A DNA stretch of 49,987 bases from Diplocarpon mali (GCA_024741835.1 JAENRP010000325.1:1-49987); one strand, 5' to 3'. Counted from the first letter of the stretch, positions 1 to 12,000 are shown. Numbers and translations are program-made. The notes: a model not told the origin generated them from the sequence alone.

Positions 1-1464
1 AAAGATCACTTTATAATTATTATTTATAAACTATATAAATTAATTATTAAAAACTCTTATATAATTCAATTTCGTATAGATCTTGCAATTAAATAAAAGA
101 TTAATGCCTAGGCTAGGCATAAGGAGAATATTTTATAAAAGGAAAGAAACACTAGCGATATTCATCTCTACTATACCTATTAAGTCTATATACAACCTTC
201 TATTACTAACCTTAATAGAGCGCCTTTTTATTTTAATAAGCAGGCCTTTAAATAGGTAGGGTTTATTAATTATATATACTATACAACTAGTATTATTATA
301 CCAATCGGATTTAAAGATCTTATAAAGATCGGCTTTTAAAATATAAGTATCTTTATTATAATTATCGTTTGAATTATTAAAAGTAGATTTAAGTTTAGAT
401 AACCTACTATTGTTATTAGAGGTATTTGCTAAAGTTCTGGCTAAATAGCCTTTTCCTTTGCCTTTCCTTAGTAGTTATAGCCTTTAGTAGGATAAGGGCA
501 GTTTACTTCTTAACTTCTACTTTAATTGCTTCTTAATATTAAAGCTGGCGACTATATCGATTAATTGCCTTCTAACTTTATAATTAGTAATATTATAAGT
601 ACTATTATAGAAGTAGCATCTTTGATAAGCTTAAGGGCTCGTCCTACGCTTCTTCTTCTTCTTAGGCTTATTATTACCCTATAATGCGGTATTTGCCGAT
701 TTAAAGCGTCCTTAGAGGTCTTGCTTAATAGTTTAAAGGAGGTCGATCTTCTTATAGATCTTAAGGTTGGGTTAAATGAGAAGAGATTATTTCGCAATAG
801 TGAACTTAAAAGGGAGGCTATTAAATAGGAAACTAAAAAGCTAAGTTTCCTTAAAAGTCATAGCTATCTTAGGATCTGCAGCTCTTACTCTCCTCTTTAC
901 TTTATATAGTATAGACTAAGTAGAGTCTATATTTATATCTATATCCTTACTATCTTTGTCTTTTCTATATTAAAATAAAGTAATCTGCTATAGTAGATGC
1001 TAAGTATTAAAGGTAGTTGTCTAAGAGTATTTTGCCTTTAAAGTATCCTATCTTATCTTTGTATTATTATAAACTTAAATAAAATCTTAGTCTTTATCGC
1101 TTAAACCTCTATTGATCTTAAGCTTGCATTTAGCTAAGGCTAGCTTATACTCCTTCTCCTTTTCTATATTTAAAATCTGCCTTTAGGATTCTTAGTTATT
1201 ATCTACTAAGGCTTTTAGGCTAAGCTTATTTAATATATCTAGTAAATCCTTAGTAGTTGTATTAGCTATTAAAGTAGAAGTAGACGAATCGGTAGAGGGA
1301 GTATAGGAGGCTATTCTTATGTATTTAATAAGTGTCTTTTAAATTGCTATTTCAATGCCTTTGCTCTTAAAGTAAAGCTTTAAATCGTCGAACTATTATT
1401 ACTAGTTCTTTTAAAAGAGTTAGAGGTCTTTAGGTCTAGTGTTTCGATTAGAATCGGAAGCTAT
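1..1464 (-). pseudogene. Copia-A gag and protease, dead (copy 3)
   Basis: Minus-strand remnant of Gag and aspartic protease, colinear with 13503-14970 of copy 1. The presumed start codon is now ATA (bases 1464-1462), followed by codons reading ASDS, identical to copy 1. It has many in-frame TAA/TAG codons from Gln and Trp codons. The 78-residue open stretch at 561-797 is in a different frame from the polyprotein and is not the gene. The remainder of pol lies left of the window. Not functional. Confidence 0.82.
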
Positions 1465-1623
1465 TGCTATTTCGAATAGAATTACGTTTAAAATCAAATA
1501 AATTAAATAGTTAAGGGCACTCCTCCTATCGAAAAGTTGAAATGATTAAATAGTAGGTATTATAGAAGTATTAAATAGGGAGGAAGTCCTCTTATCGAAA
1601 AGGGTTTTTAGGCTATAACGCAG

Positions 1624-1745
1624 GGAATCATACCTCTTATAAAATATAGTAAAGCAAGGAATCATACCTCTTGTAATACTAAAGGGTTATAGAGCAAGGA
1701 ATCATACCTCTTATAATATAAGTTAGCTAAATAGGGAATTATACC
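1624..1745 (-). repeat. Four short leader repeats of Copia-A
   Basis: The 11-mer GGAATCATACC (plus strand) occurs at 1624-1634, 1658-1668 and 1698-1708, with a one-base variant at 1735-1745, so spacings are 34, 40 and 37 bases. The array lies between primer site and gag start. Copy 1 keeps three units at 13260, 13300 and 13334. The minus-strand form GGTATGATTCC is loosely like a tRNA B-box, but no tRNA fold is apparent. Confidence 0.75.
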
Positions 1746-1854
1746 TCCTATTCGCCGATTGCTTGCCTCTTACTATAAGTCTTATTCAACTTCCTACTAA
1801 CAGTTGCGGCGCAAGTGCTTTCTAAAGGAAGTCAATAATCTATTATCGGTCTAG

Positions 1855-1869
1855 CTAGGGCTTATAACC
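1855..1869 (-). promoter_or_regulatory. Primer binding site matching the initiator tRNA anticodon arm
   Basis: Directly inside the 5' LTR the minus strand reads GGTTATAAGCCCTAG. With one RIP-type change (TAAG from TGAG) this is complementary to GGGCUCAUAACC, the anticodon stem-loop of eukaryotic initiator methionine tRNA. Copia and Ty5 are known to prime from a cleaved half of this tRNA. The same site follows the left LTR of Copia-B at 39445. Seen: the sequence and its position. Inferred: half-tRNA priming. Confidence 0.65.
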
Positions 1870-2064
1870 TATTAAGCTTAAGTGAGTCGGCGCAGTAGGT
1901 AAAGGAGGCTTCTAAAGGTTGATAGTCGATATATTAGTAAGAGTTAGGAAAGGAAGGTTACCCCTTTCTTCCCTATAGCTATATACGTATCAACATCCTA
2001 CTGACTAAGCAGTAGGGTCATATGACAATACATCGGAGTGATGGCTGTATCACCCATCTCAACA
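1870..2064 (-). repeat. Copia-A 5' LTR (copy 3)
   Basis: A 195-bp LTR. On the minus strand it begins TGTTGAGATGGG, a start typical of Copia LTRs, and ends TTAATA, probably TTAACA before RIP. It matches two other 195-bp copies at 26503-26697 and 38735-38929 over its full length. It holds an imperfect hairpin at 1997-2016 (CCTACTG, six-base loop, CAGTAGG), kept in all three copies. It is the least mutated of the three. Confidence 0.9.
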
Positions 2065-2395
2065 AATAGCTAAATTCTGATTCTCCAGATCGAGTCGACT
2101 CAATTGTCAGTTCTATTATTACTTCGGAGTCTTCTTCTCTTGCATTGGTTTTCATTTCTTAATGATTTCTTAGCTTTAAGGACCTCTTTTAAAGGATCTT
2201 CTATTAGTACCCCTAGATTTAGTGACCGAGGTTCATCTGAACTATCTTATAGGCTTAAGCCAGCTGAGTCTAACCTTACTCGCGGGCCAGGCTCGCGAGT
2301 CAGTCTTAGCGTTTCTAAGCTTAAGGGTAAAAACAGGAGATTAGTTCCCAAATTAGGGTCTAATGCTATACTAGCGTTTTAATTCATCTCTTTTC
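2065..2395. other. Unassigned, lightly mutated segment with an intact palindrome
   Basis: Base composition changes sharply here: CA and TG dinucleotides are common, unlike either flank. The segment abuts the Copia-A LTR and contains the best preserved copy of the 23-bp palindrome (2278-2300). On the minus strand one frame reads plausibly as protein with few stops, including TREPGPRV across the palindrome and an acidic to basic stretch after it. The plus-strand 92-codon open frame at 2104-2382 is Leu/Ser-rich and I do not trust it. I do not recognise either product. Confidence 0.4.
2278..2300. repeat. Dispersed 23-bp palindrome, near-intact copy
   Basis: Left arm ACTCGCGGGCC, centre A, right arm GGCTCGCGAGT. 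Only one arm pair mismatches. It is GC-rich within AT-rich surroundings and is the least RIP-altered member of the family. Confidence 0.85.
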
Positions 2396-3162
2396 CGAAT
2401 TTTCTTATAATAATGCCTTTATTAATTAGTATATTAGGCTCTTAGATAGCATTTACTTTATTATATTATCCTTAAGACTTAAGTTTATAAAGAAGCAATT
2501 TAGTATTTATAATATTCGTCTAAGCCTTAATAAGGGCGTTAAAGAGTTTTTAATTATATTCTATAAGGTAGATTTTCAATTTGTCCTTATTAAAAAGGAA
2601 TAACTCCTATACTTCGATTATAATAAAGGGATCCATTTAAGAGCGCCGACTAATAATAGCTTTAAAGAGGCTACTGCAATTCTTAAAATGAAAAGCTGCT
2701 TTAAAAGGTGTAGTAGTTCTACTTATATTAATTTATTAAGGTATTAGAGGTTACTTTAAAGTAAAGACTGAAAAGATAAGATTAGAGATTCGAATCTTAT
2801 TTTCCAAGGTATTCTTATCGCAAATAGCTATATAGTTATTATAAAAGGCTATAAAACCACTAGTTCTATAAAGTTTATTTAAGCGTATTTTAAAAAGGTG
2901 CCTTTATTTTATTATTACTATAATAGGATTACTATTATTAGTAATAGGCCGCAAGATCTCTTTTTACTTCATTTTTATAATTATATAAGCTAATTAAGAT
3001 TTTAAACCAAGTGCTTAAGAAGTCTATTGACTTATCTTTTTTACAAATAGAGTGAGTTTTATATCTAACTAAGAGCCGATCTACTTATTAAAGCTTCTAA
3101 AAGCTAGCCCTTATCCAATTAATAGGATCTGATAATCTAAGACTTGCTTTTTAATAAAATTA

Positions 3163-3185
3163 ACTTATAGGCCAAGACTGCGAGT
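3163..3185. repeat. Dispersed 23-bp palindrome
   Basis: Left arm ACTTATAGGCC, right arm AGACTGCGAGT. The left arm derives from ACTCGCAGGCC by three transitions. Confidence 0.7.
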
Positions 3186-4548
3186 AACAATCGGAATTTC
3201 TTTATTAGTAGTACTTATATCTCTCTTTATTAAAATGACTTAATTATAAAGACTAAGACCAATCAATTAAAAAGGTTCAAGGTAGGCTATAAGCTAATAG
3301 GCTCTTTTACTTTTTATTATTATAGCTAAAAGGTAGAGTTTATAATATATCCGAAGGACTTATTAAATAAGATTAAATATTATATTATAAAGAAAATAAA
3401 AAGGTATAAAAGTCGCGTTATCTATAAGGTAGAAGTAATAAAGGTACATTTCTACTTCTTATCTTATAATAAAGAGGAATATACTTATAAAAGCACTATT
3501 ATTAGTAGTAAAATTGTCGGTTAAGAAGCGGCATCCGAAGGGTTTAGGCATCACAATTGACCCTTCTTCTTCTATTTCCTCTTGCTATTTATTACTTAAT
3601 AATATTAAAAAGAAAGAATTATTCTATTTAATCAGCTCTAACGCCTTTAAAGCTTTAGGATTAGCCTTGAATTTTATAGCATTTAGAAATGCCTCTATTA
3701 TTAATAGGTTAGATTTGCGTATCCTTAAAGAGATAAAGAATTGATTATTAAAGTAGATTAGAAAAAGATCGATATCTTTTATTATATAAAGAAGTTTAAG
3801 GTATTTAATAGTTTTATTAATATTAAATCCTTTATAATTAAGACTATAGTAAACTAAAAGAGAGTAAATATAAAGGTTATAAAGTTTTCTCCTTTTGATT
3901 CTTGCGCTAAGAAGATACTATCGAAAGCGAGTTTTTATTATAAAGGACACTTGAATATTATATTATTCTTTAAGCTTAAGGTTAAGAATAACCAATTAAA
4001 GCATATTGCTATAATTATAAATATCCTAATTAATAGATTCCTCTTTATATTCTCTTTCTTATAAGATAAAATAGTCTCGCTTAGTATTTAAGAGACTAGG
4101 TTCTTAACTTTTATAATTATTAAAGAATCGAATAATATCTATAAGGGCAAACTCGTCTTAGATAAGCTATTGAATCTATCTAATAGCTTTCTTAATTATC
4201 TTTAGAGCAATAAGAATAGGGTCTTCCCTTATATTATTATTTTTAAAATAGTTATATATAAATATAAAGAAGTTAAGAACTAGCTCCTTTAAGTTATTAA
4301 GAAAGGAGTTTAAGCGAGCGCGCAATCCTTTGGTTTTAAATTGCAAATTAGCTAAGGTAGCTATTAAACGATCTATCCTTTTTAAAGGTTAAGCTAAAAT
4401 TGGTTATTTAGCTAAAGGAGAGTCCTTTAAAGATTCCGAAAATTCTAAAGAGGCTGCGCTAAGCGTTTAGGCAGTTTGTTTAGCAGCAGTTTCTAGAATC
4501 ATTTTAATAAAAGGCAGGTTAGGTCCAGTTTTAAAATTCTCGTTTTTA

Positions 4549-4571
4549 ACTCTTAATCTAGGACTACGAGT
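4549..4571. repeat. Dispersed 23-bp palindrome
   Basis: Left arm ACTCTTAATCT, right arm GGACTACGAGT; same length and ends as other members, degraded by transitions. Confidence 0.65.
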
Positions 4572-5811
4572 TAAATTATATAATTTAATACTTATTATAT
4601 CTTTAGGCTAAGAGGCGAATTTTAAAGCAGGCTTAATTATAAATAATCAATTCCCTTTTTTATTATTAAAGAAATCTTATCTAAACCCTAGTATAAGAGT
4701 CTAATTCTCTTTTAAAATAAGCAAACTATAAGCAGAAGCGCAAAGCCTTAATATATTAATAATAGTACTATTAGGTAGAGTAATATCTATAGTCTAATTT
4801 GATCTTTTTATAGCCCTATTAGCTGCTATAAGTACTATATTAGATAGGCCTATAAATCTGCGACTATGAATTCGATTGCCTTAGAATTTTACTACTCCTT
4901 TTTAAATAATAAAGAAATTAAGAATTTAAATAGCTCTAGTAGTAAGAGTATTTTCCTTAAGAATTTTTAATAATACTTGCCTTCTATTATTAGAATTAAT
5001 ATTTGTTAAGAAGCGTAAACGAAATAGGAGTCCTCTTTTATTAATAGCTAAATTATCCAATTATTGAATAGATTCTTCCCTTTTATCTTAGTCTATTTTA
5101 AAAGTATTAGCTAAGGTTATATATTAATTTGCATCAGCTAAGAATTCCTTTTTAAAGATTCCCTTTAATCTTAATTTTTTAATTAGGAAGTTGTCAAATT
5201 GGAGAATTCTAAGGGCTACTTAGGTTAAAAGGTTACTAATGGCATTTGCGTAAGCTAAAAGGAGTTTTTATTGCTTTATATCTCCTAAGGCTATATAGGT
5301 CGATTTAAAGCTCTCTAATAATATAATAGCTCTGCTATCTTAAGAGAAGTTTATAACTAGTGCTTATTTATCCCTTATTATAGTAGATAAAACCATTTGT
5401 AAGTTCTTTAAAGGTATATTGCTTATAAAAGATAGAGAGTATAAATAAGAGAGTTTAATAGGATATAAGAATTAAAAGGGCATATAAGCTATAATAGGTT
5501 TACTATATATATATTAAGGAAATTGGACTTTTTATTTATTATTTAAAGAAAGTAATAGGAATATTATAATTAAAGGCTAATATTAAGAATATAAAATAAG
5601 TTAGAGTAGGTAAGAATTTAAGATAATCTTAAAAGATCTATATCTTAAATAATAAAGGAGGCGACCTTGCTAAAAATGTAAAAATAAGGATTAAAGGAAG
5701 GTAGGATAATTAATAGGCTAGGAAATCGTTTAGTATTCCTACTTATATTCTTTAGATATTTTAGGAATAATGACTTAAGGTTGCAATTAGTTAAGTATTT
5801 TAATATTCTTT

Positions 5812-5834
5812 ACTTATAGGACCGGCTTATAAGT
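5812..5834. repeat. Dispersed 23-bp palindrome
   Basis: Left arm ACTTATAGGAC, right arm GGCTTATAAGT. Both arms have undergone the same kind of change (CGCA to TATA on one side, TGCG to TATA on the other), so symmetry is kept. Confidence 0.65.
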
Positions 5835-6299
5835 CAAGTTGGAAAAATCTTAGTCTTTATCTAAGGGTTTAAAATTGCTTATATTGCCGTCAGTTCTTAT
5901 AGAAGATTCGGAGGTTATATCAATTTCTAATTTGTCTTTTAAAGGGAATAAGGTCTAGTCGCATTGATAAAAGCGCTTTAATCGATTGGCTGCGAAGGTT
6001 CCTTTAATATCAATTCTATTAAGTTCCTAAAGAGAATAGTATCCCTTTTCTTTCTACTTAGATTTAACCTTAAATAGACTAAGCTATTAATAGTCAAGTT
6101 TAGTATTTGCTAATATATTAATACTTCTTATAATATTATAAACTAGGATAAGATCATCTTTTCAAATAGGATGCGTTTTAAGTACTTTAGAAGTAGCCTA
6201 TGCTTCTTTAGCTTTTTCCTAATATTGTTTCTTTTATAAAATGATTTCCTTTATATCTATATCTTAGAGCTTAAGTTATTAGCATCTTATTATAAGCAA

Positions 6300-7000
6300 A
6301 TTAGAATAGTTCTAAATTTGACTATAGTCGAACAATCTTTAAATAGGCTATTAGGATTCAAGAGGGAGCTATGCCTCTCTACTATAGATAAGGAAAAATA
6401 GTATAACTTTAGTCGGTTTATAAATTATTATTTAATAAGTAAAGAGTATTTTATAAAAGTATTTTATCCAATTCTTAAATCCTTTATAAGTAACTTTAAA
6501 TAGCCTATTAAGAATATTGCAATATCCTCGCTTTACTACTTTATTAGCTTTTAAGTTATACGCTAAGATTTGAACCTATTTAATACTATATTTTTGCGAA
6601 AAAGCTTTAACTACTCCTTTATTTTTAAGGCTTCTATTAATAGTTAATCTGCTAAAAAGTCTATAGCAATAGACTACGTCTTCTTAAAGGAACTTTGCAA
6701 TAGATTTAGAGTTAGTAGATCTTAAAGGTCGTCCTTTAGGCCATCTTAATAGGTCTTCCTTTGTTAAAATAAAATATATAATCTCATTTTCGATTATTAA
6801 TACTTATATAATATTAAAACTAACTTTATAAAAAGGCCTAATAGCTAGGTTAGGAATAAGGGATTCTCTTTATAATTAGGTTTTTATTTCTAATAGGGGA
6901 TGCAACTTTTTATAAAAGCTTTGCAGTCTTTAAAAGAACCCTTTTAAAAGAATTTCCTTAAGAGTCGGTAGTAAGTGGACTTAGCTCTTTAGTAGCCAGT
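6300..7000 (-). pseudogene. Gypsy-E integrase remnant
   Basis: Around 6650 the minus strand reads SIAIDFLAD, in the place of the integrase core segment that holds the first catalytic Asp in Gypsy elements. It lies downstream of RT and RNase H on the same strand, as expected. The second Asp and Glu blocks could not be placed with confidence because of stop density. Limits are approximate. Confidence 0.5.
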
Positions 7001-7245
7001 TTCCTTATAAATATCCTAGATAGCCTTAGCCCTTAGTTTTTTATTATCTAAGTAAAGTTATATAGGAAATGAGTTATCGCTCCTTTTAAACAATCGTCTT
7101 CTTTATATTAAATAAATTAGAGCTTTAGCTTTGAATTTCTAAAAATCCTTAAGAGTAACTATCTTTAGTCGTTTAAGTATAATTAAAAATTTTGCAATTT
7201 CTTTAGAATTACTTAAGTAGTTAAATAATAAAATTCTCTTATTTA

Positions 7246-7268
7246 ACTCGCAGGCTAAGACCGCGAGT
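7246..7268. repeat. Dispersed 23-bp palindrome
   Basis: Left arm ACTCGCAGGCT, right arm AGACCGCGAGT. Well preserved outer arms in an otherwise strongly RIP-altered stretch of Gypsy-E. Confidence 0.8.
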
Positions 7269-7689
7269 CGAGTCCCTTTAAGGCAATATATTAATAGATA
7301 ACCAACTTTGTTCTCTACCTACTTATTAATATCTATTTTATCTTCTTTAATTAAATTAAAAGGGTAGGGACGAGTTCTTTTTAAAAGGCCGTCGGCAGCG
7401 GTGTTTTTCATTCTTAGAATATATTTGACTTTAAAGTCTATTAGTCTTATTTAAGTAATCTATTTTATTAGCAAGGCTTTTGGTAGGTCGCTTGCAGCTC
7501 TATTTAATTATTTTATTAGCACTTTAGTATTAGTTTTAAAGATAAAGTAAATGCTATAGAGGTCGCTTCTTATCCTTTTTATTGCCTTTAAAGTGCCTCT
7601 ATATTCCTATTTAATAGTATTATACTTTATTTCTATTAGATTCTAAAGACTACTTTTAAAGTAAGCTAGATATCTTTTCTATTAGCTAT

Positions 7690-8660
7690 TAGCTTATTAA
7701 AGGATAGTATCCTATCCGATTAAGCTTGCGTTAACTATTAGTATAATTAGCCTAGCGTTAGCTCTATAGTCTATTTTGATTAGATATAGCGCTTTAAGTA
7801 ACGCTTGCTTTAGTTGTTTTATAGCCTCTATTTAAGGTTCCTCCTACTGAAACTCAGCCCCTTTCTAAAATAAGGCGTAAATAGGTACTGCCTTTTTAGC
7901 GAAATCCTTGATCTAAATGCAATAGTATACTATAACGCTAATAAACGCGCGAGCTTTTACTATATTATTATACCTTTTTTATTTATCGATTTTAAGTACT
8001 TTAGCCTTTTAAGGACTTCGGCTATTAGAATTAGTAATGAAACTAATAATTTCTATCGATAGAAGATAATATTATAACTTCAAACTAACTATTGCTCTTG
8101 CCCTTTCGAATTATATAAGTACTTAGTCTAGGTTTTAAATATATTTTATTATAAATTATTATATATTAAAGAGAACTTCTTTATAGTTATAGAATGATCT
8201 TAATCCTTTTACTCTTATATTATTTATATAAAGGAGCGCAATATTAAGTATATAATCTACTAGTATCTTATAGATTACTTAAATAAATTAAGCGATCGAA
8301 TTTATAGTCTTTTAAGGTAATCTTATTATTTGAAGTAGCTTAAGAGGGGTTTGAATTACTATTATATCTTTCGATTTAATATTAAGAATAAATTAGTTAT
8401 ATCTAAAGAAGAAGTTTATAAGAGAGCTATAGGTTAATCTTACGAATTTATTTAAGAACTCATTTATATTCGAAGGAATATTAGCGTCCTTAATAATTAC
8501 TTAGTTCATCTTTACTATTACTATTATTAGTCTATAAGTTCCTTTCTCTTTCTTAGTAACTAAGAACCATTTGTTCTTATAAGGGCTATTATAGAACTTG
8601 AGAATACCTTACTTTAGCCTATCCTTTAATATTTCGATTACCTTTTCTTAAAGAGCTTTA
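7690..8660 (-). pseudogene. Gypsy-E reverse transcriptase and RNase H remnant
   Basis: Read on the minus strand from about 8640: SPYKNKWFLV, then KKEKGTYRLI, then IKDANIPSNINE, matching the finger and palm blocks of a fungal Gypsy RT. The catalytic YxDD block is YINN at 8230-8219, both Asp codons changed to Asn by RIP. RNase H follows at about 7930-7700, with DFAKKAVPIYALF and then a VNASLIG block in place of the usual V-D-A-S active-site block. Inactive: catalytic Asp residues lost and several stops. Confidence 0.82.
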
Positions 8661-9212
8661 AGGACTTTGAATGTTTTCTCTTATTAGGCTTTGTAAGGTA
8701 TTATCTTAATCTTAATATAAGGCGTAACCTCTTTTCGAATCTGGCTAAGTTCCGTTTAATTAAAAGCTAAGGCATCCTTTCGATTTATTAAGGTTTTATA
8801 GAATAGTTTGCGTTTTCACTCTATTAAGTTATCTCTAATTTTTAGTATATTGAAATATTCTTTTATTAGCCGATATCTGATAGATTTATTAAAAAATCTA
8901 CTTATAATAAACTTATCGAATTTGCTACCTAGCTTTAAAGGTCGAAGCTTCTTATCTTATTTAAACTAATTATCTAATTCTTTAGGCTTTAAGCCGTTAA
9001 AGATTCCCTAATCTACTAGTTGTACTTTATTAGCCTTGCTTTTATATATAGTTTAAATATTAGCTAGTACTATGCTTTTCTACTTCTTTCCTTTTTTATT
9101 AAATCTTATAAAATGGTCCGAATTTTCCTATTTAAAAACAAATAAAAGATTTTCTAAGTTATTAATTTAAAGTATATAAATGGAAATATTATTAGTAATT
9201 TTATTGTTTTTC

Positions 9213-9235
9213 ACTCGCAGGTCTGGCCTATAAGT
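9213..9235. repeat. Dispersed 23-bp palindrome
   Basis: Left arm ACTCGCAGGTC, right arm GGCCTATAAGT; the right arm derives from GGCCTGCGAGT by three transitions. It lies 162 bases (54 codons) from the next copy at 9375. Confidence 0.75.
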
Positions 9236-9374
9236 GGTTTTTAGGTTTTTTAAAATGATTAGTAAATTATCGAAATTTATAAAACGAACCTTTTTCTTTG
9301 CCTTATTTTTCTTTTTTCTTAATTATTAATTTAATAAAATGCCAATTATACTATTTTTTAAAATTCCAGATTTG

Positions 9375-9397
9375 ACTCTTAATCTAAGACCGCGAGT
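9375..9397. repeat. Dispersed 23-bp palindrome
   Basis: Left arm ACTCTTAATCT, right arm AGACCGCGAGT. Within Gypsy-E between the Gag finger and RT. Confidence 0.72.
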
Positions 9398-10849
9398 TAA
9401 ATCGCTATTATTCAAAATCGGCAAACTTACCTTTCTTTTGCTATAACTCCTTACTAGGTGCCTTCTTTTACTAGCATTAAGCCTAGCCTTTATACTAGCT
9501 AATCGTTTCCTAAAACCTTATTTTAAAATTCGGCTATATCTCTTATAATAACTATTTATCCTTTTAAAGATCGATCTATATTCTAAAGACTAGCTTTTAT
9601 AAGACTATCTTTAAAATAGTTAAATATTAGCTAAGATTTTAAAATAAAGGGCATTTTTAAAAGAATATTATTTAAAGAATTCTCTATTATTAGAAAGTCG
9701 GTATAATTAACAATTCCTCTAACTCTAACCTTTACGTTTCTCACCTATCTATTAAAATTGTATTTTAATTTAAAGATAGTTGAATAAATAAGGAGTCGAT
9801 CGCTAATAATTATTAATTAAGCTATTTCCGCTACTTTTCTAATTATTATATTAACTTTTGAATTATAATCGATTAAAGCCTTTGCTTTAATTGATTCTTC
9901 TATAGAATAAATAATAATAGGGCTTTTTATTATAACTATTAAATAATTTCGATTAATATTCTAAGATATTAAAGCTATTGCTATAATATTATAGTACCTT
10001 TAGGTTCCTTTATCTTTTGCAATCTAAAGATATTTAATTAAGGCTAAGTACTTCTTAGAGTTCTTTTATATTATAATTTCTATTTCCTTATTATTATTCA
10101 AATCTTTAAAGGCAACTAGGATATACTTTCTTAGCACTTTATTAAAGCGTTTAATTAAACTAAATAGGTCTTTAAATGTAAGGTTAATTTGCTAAGCTAT
10201 GATATTCTTTATAGCTTTCTCTATTACAGTTGAACTAGCGTATTTATCAACGAATTTTTCCTATTTTAATATCTATCTCTTTCGCTTAAGGTCAGAGGTC
10301 TATATAATAACTTCAACTTCTTAATCTTTAAGCTTAAAGCTATCTTTATCTATTATATTTTTAATTAATTTGTCTGCTATATTAGCTTTATCTTTATCTA
10401 TTATAGTTCTAGATTATTAGGTATCTTTTAGCATTTGGACTCTATATTAAGATTCTTAAGTTATATATATTAATTTCTAGACTTTAGCTGGTTTTATTAG
10501 TATTAAAGGAGTAGTAGATCTAAAAGGATACTAAGTATTCTAAGGGTTTCTAGATACAGAAGTAGTATTAATATTAGCAGATACGTTATTATTAACCTAC
10601 TTTAAAATAGAGATTCCTTTGACTTTAGTAGCAGTCTGGTTCGAAGTTTAATTAATAAGTATTCCCTTAGGTAGATTGCTAGCTAGACTTATATATATAT
10701 AAGTTAGGACCTTAGAGTTGATTTTAATAATATGCTTCTATTTAGCTAAATCCTTATCCTACTTTATACTATATATTATTATTCGAATAGTCTATAGTTA
10801 TAAACGATTCTAGTATTTTTTAATAAGGATAGCGTCTGGCCTAGGATCT

Positions 10850-12000
10850 CTAATATAAAGTATCCCATACTTATTAATATATATAACCTTAATATTAATA
10901 AAACGATAGAAAAGAGGGCAATTGTTATAATACTTATATAGAGCGTAATTAAGTTCTTTATTATTGCAAAAGTTATAGGTTAATCGTCTTCTATTGCCGT
11001 TTCTTTAGTACCCTATAGTATTAATATTAGTAGAGTGCTAGTTAGGATCAATTCCTCCTTCTTTAGCCAGCTATTACATTCTTATATTAGCTGGTTATTT
11101 TAAATAATAAGAAGTAGGAGTCTGGTAATAGGAACTATTAAGTTGGCTTATAGTAGCTAAGTTTTATCTATTACTAAACTAGGAAATATACTATTTTTCT
11201 TATAAGAGATTATTAATTTTAGTTTCTAAGCTTTAGATTTAGAGTTCTATAAATTAAGTCTTAAGTTCCTTAATTTTAAGGTTGGATTGCACTCTTAGGT
11301 CGGGCCTACAAGTAATAGGTATGACTATTAGGTTCTTCTTTACCTCCTTTATAACTTCTAAAGCTTTTGAGTATTCTTAGACTAGGCTTTTAAGGTCTTT
11401 AGTATAAGAGGGAGTAAGGGCTTTTTCCTACTTTATAGTATTAATAGTTCTTTTATTAAGATCTGATTTTAAAGCAAAGGCTAAGAATTCCTTAAATAAG
11501 GCAAAGGTTATAGGGTCTTACTTATCGATCTTAAAATGCTTGATAATCTTATTTCAAAGGCTAGTAGATAATCCGAGTAAGAAAAGGCGGCCTCTTTCAA
11601 CTTTGCTAAGTATTTTCTAATTGATTAAGGTATTTAATATATAAGTAAAAGTCCGATAGTAGTTCTTAAGTTCCTTAGGAGTTCGAGTGATTAGAACAAA
11701 TTCCTTTAAGAAAGCTAAAGTATTGCAAATCTGCTATTTATCAAATTCTTAGAATTCAGACTTAAGAGCCTTAATAAAGAGTTCCTATAAACTATGCGTT
11801 TTCCATTTAAGGAAGGATTTGATAATATCTTTACTTATATAGTTATAGTAGTAAAGAAGCTAAGAAATCATATCCTCTTATATAATATTAAAATCGTAAT
11901 AAGTTTCCTTATATTACTTAAGGAAATTAATAATATTAGCTCTTATAAAGTAGAGAGCACTAAAGGAATTAAAAAGGGGAAAGTGACTAATAATAGCCTT
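10850..12000 (-). pseudogene. Gypsy-E gag remnant
   Basis: At about 11670-11480 the minus strand reads LKNYYRTFTYILNTLIN followed by a RLFLLGLS block and KHFKIDK, like the capsid region of fungal Gypsy Gag proteins (a YYRxF helix followed by a R-x-x-F-L-x-G-L block). At about 10980-10930 it reads NFCNNKELNYALYKYYNNCP, a possible RIP-damaged Cys/His finger. If Tyr residues stand for Cys and His, its spacing would be CX2CX6HX4C, wider than the usual knuckle. Limits are approximate; no start codon could be fixed. Confidence 0.55.
11291..11313. repeat. Dispersed 23-bp palindrome
   Basis: Left arm ACTCTTAGGTC, right arm GGCCTACAAGT. In the Gypsy-E gag region. Confidence 0.75.

Larger units (their letters stand above)
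1..2064 (-). mobile_element. Copia-A copy 3, 5' half of a RIP-degraded Ty1/Copia retrotransposon
   Basis: This is the reverse complement of 13243-15000 of Copia-A copy 1, with scattered transitions and few if any length changes. Read on the minus strand it runs LTR (2064 to 1870), primer binding site, a leader with four short repeats, then gag and protease, and it leaves the window at base 1 just beyond the protease. Copy 3 keeps the 5' LTR and primer site that copy 1 lacks, so it defines the 5' end of the family. The five bases outside the LTR (2065-2069, AATAG) could be one half of a target duplication; the other half is outside the window. No indel-type decay was seen; damage is C-to-T and G-to-A only. 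Confidence 0.88.
2396..5880. other. AT-rich RIP-degraded tract with no recognisable gene
   Basis: Very AT-rich and rich in TAA/TAG. Reading both strands I found no reverse transcriptase, integrase, transposase or zinc-knuckle motif. It may be the 3' end of Gypsy-E or a separate element; some plus-strand frames between 2500 and 4290 look faintly protein-like (Lys/Ile/Leu rich) but match nothing I know. The 76-codon open frame at 3514-3744 is most likely chance. Three dispersed palindromes lie here, at 3163, 4549 and 5812. Confidence 0.5.

Noticed and set aside
561..797. 78-codon minus-strand open frame, with a near-copy at 14170-14406 plus
   Set aside because: Conserved only because both lie in Copia-A gag; in copy 1 the true frame, with Gag and zinc knuckle, is a different one.
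1624..1745. tRNA gene or tRNA-derived repeat suggested by GGTATGATTCC
   Set aside because: No A-box, cloverleaf or acceptor stem could be made around the units.
2104..2382. 92-codon plus-strand frame
   Set aside because: Leu/Ser-rich with no family resemblance; the minus strand of the same DNA reads more like protein.
3514..3744. 76-codon plus-strand frame
   Set aside because: AT-rich, no motif, flanked by stop-dense sequence; consistent with chance.
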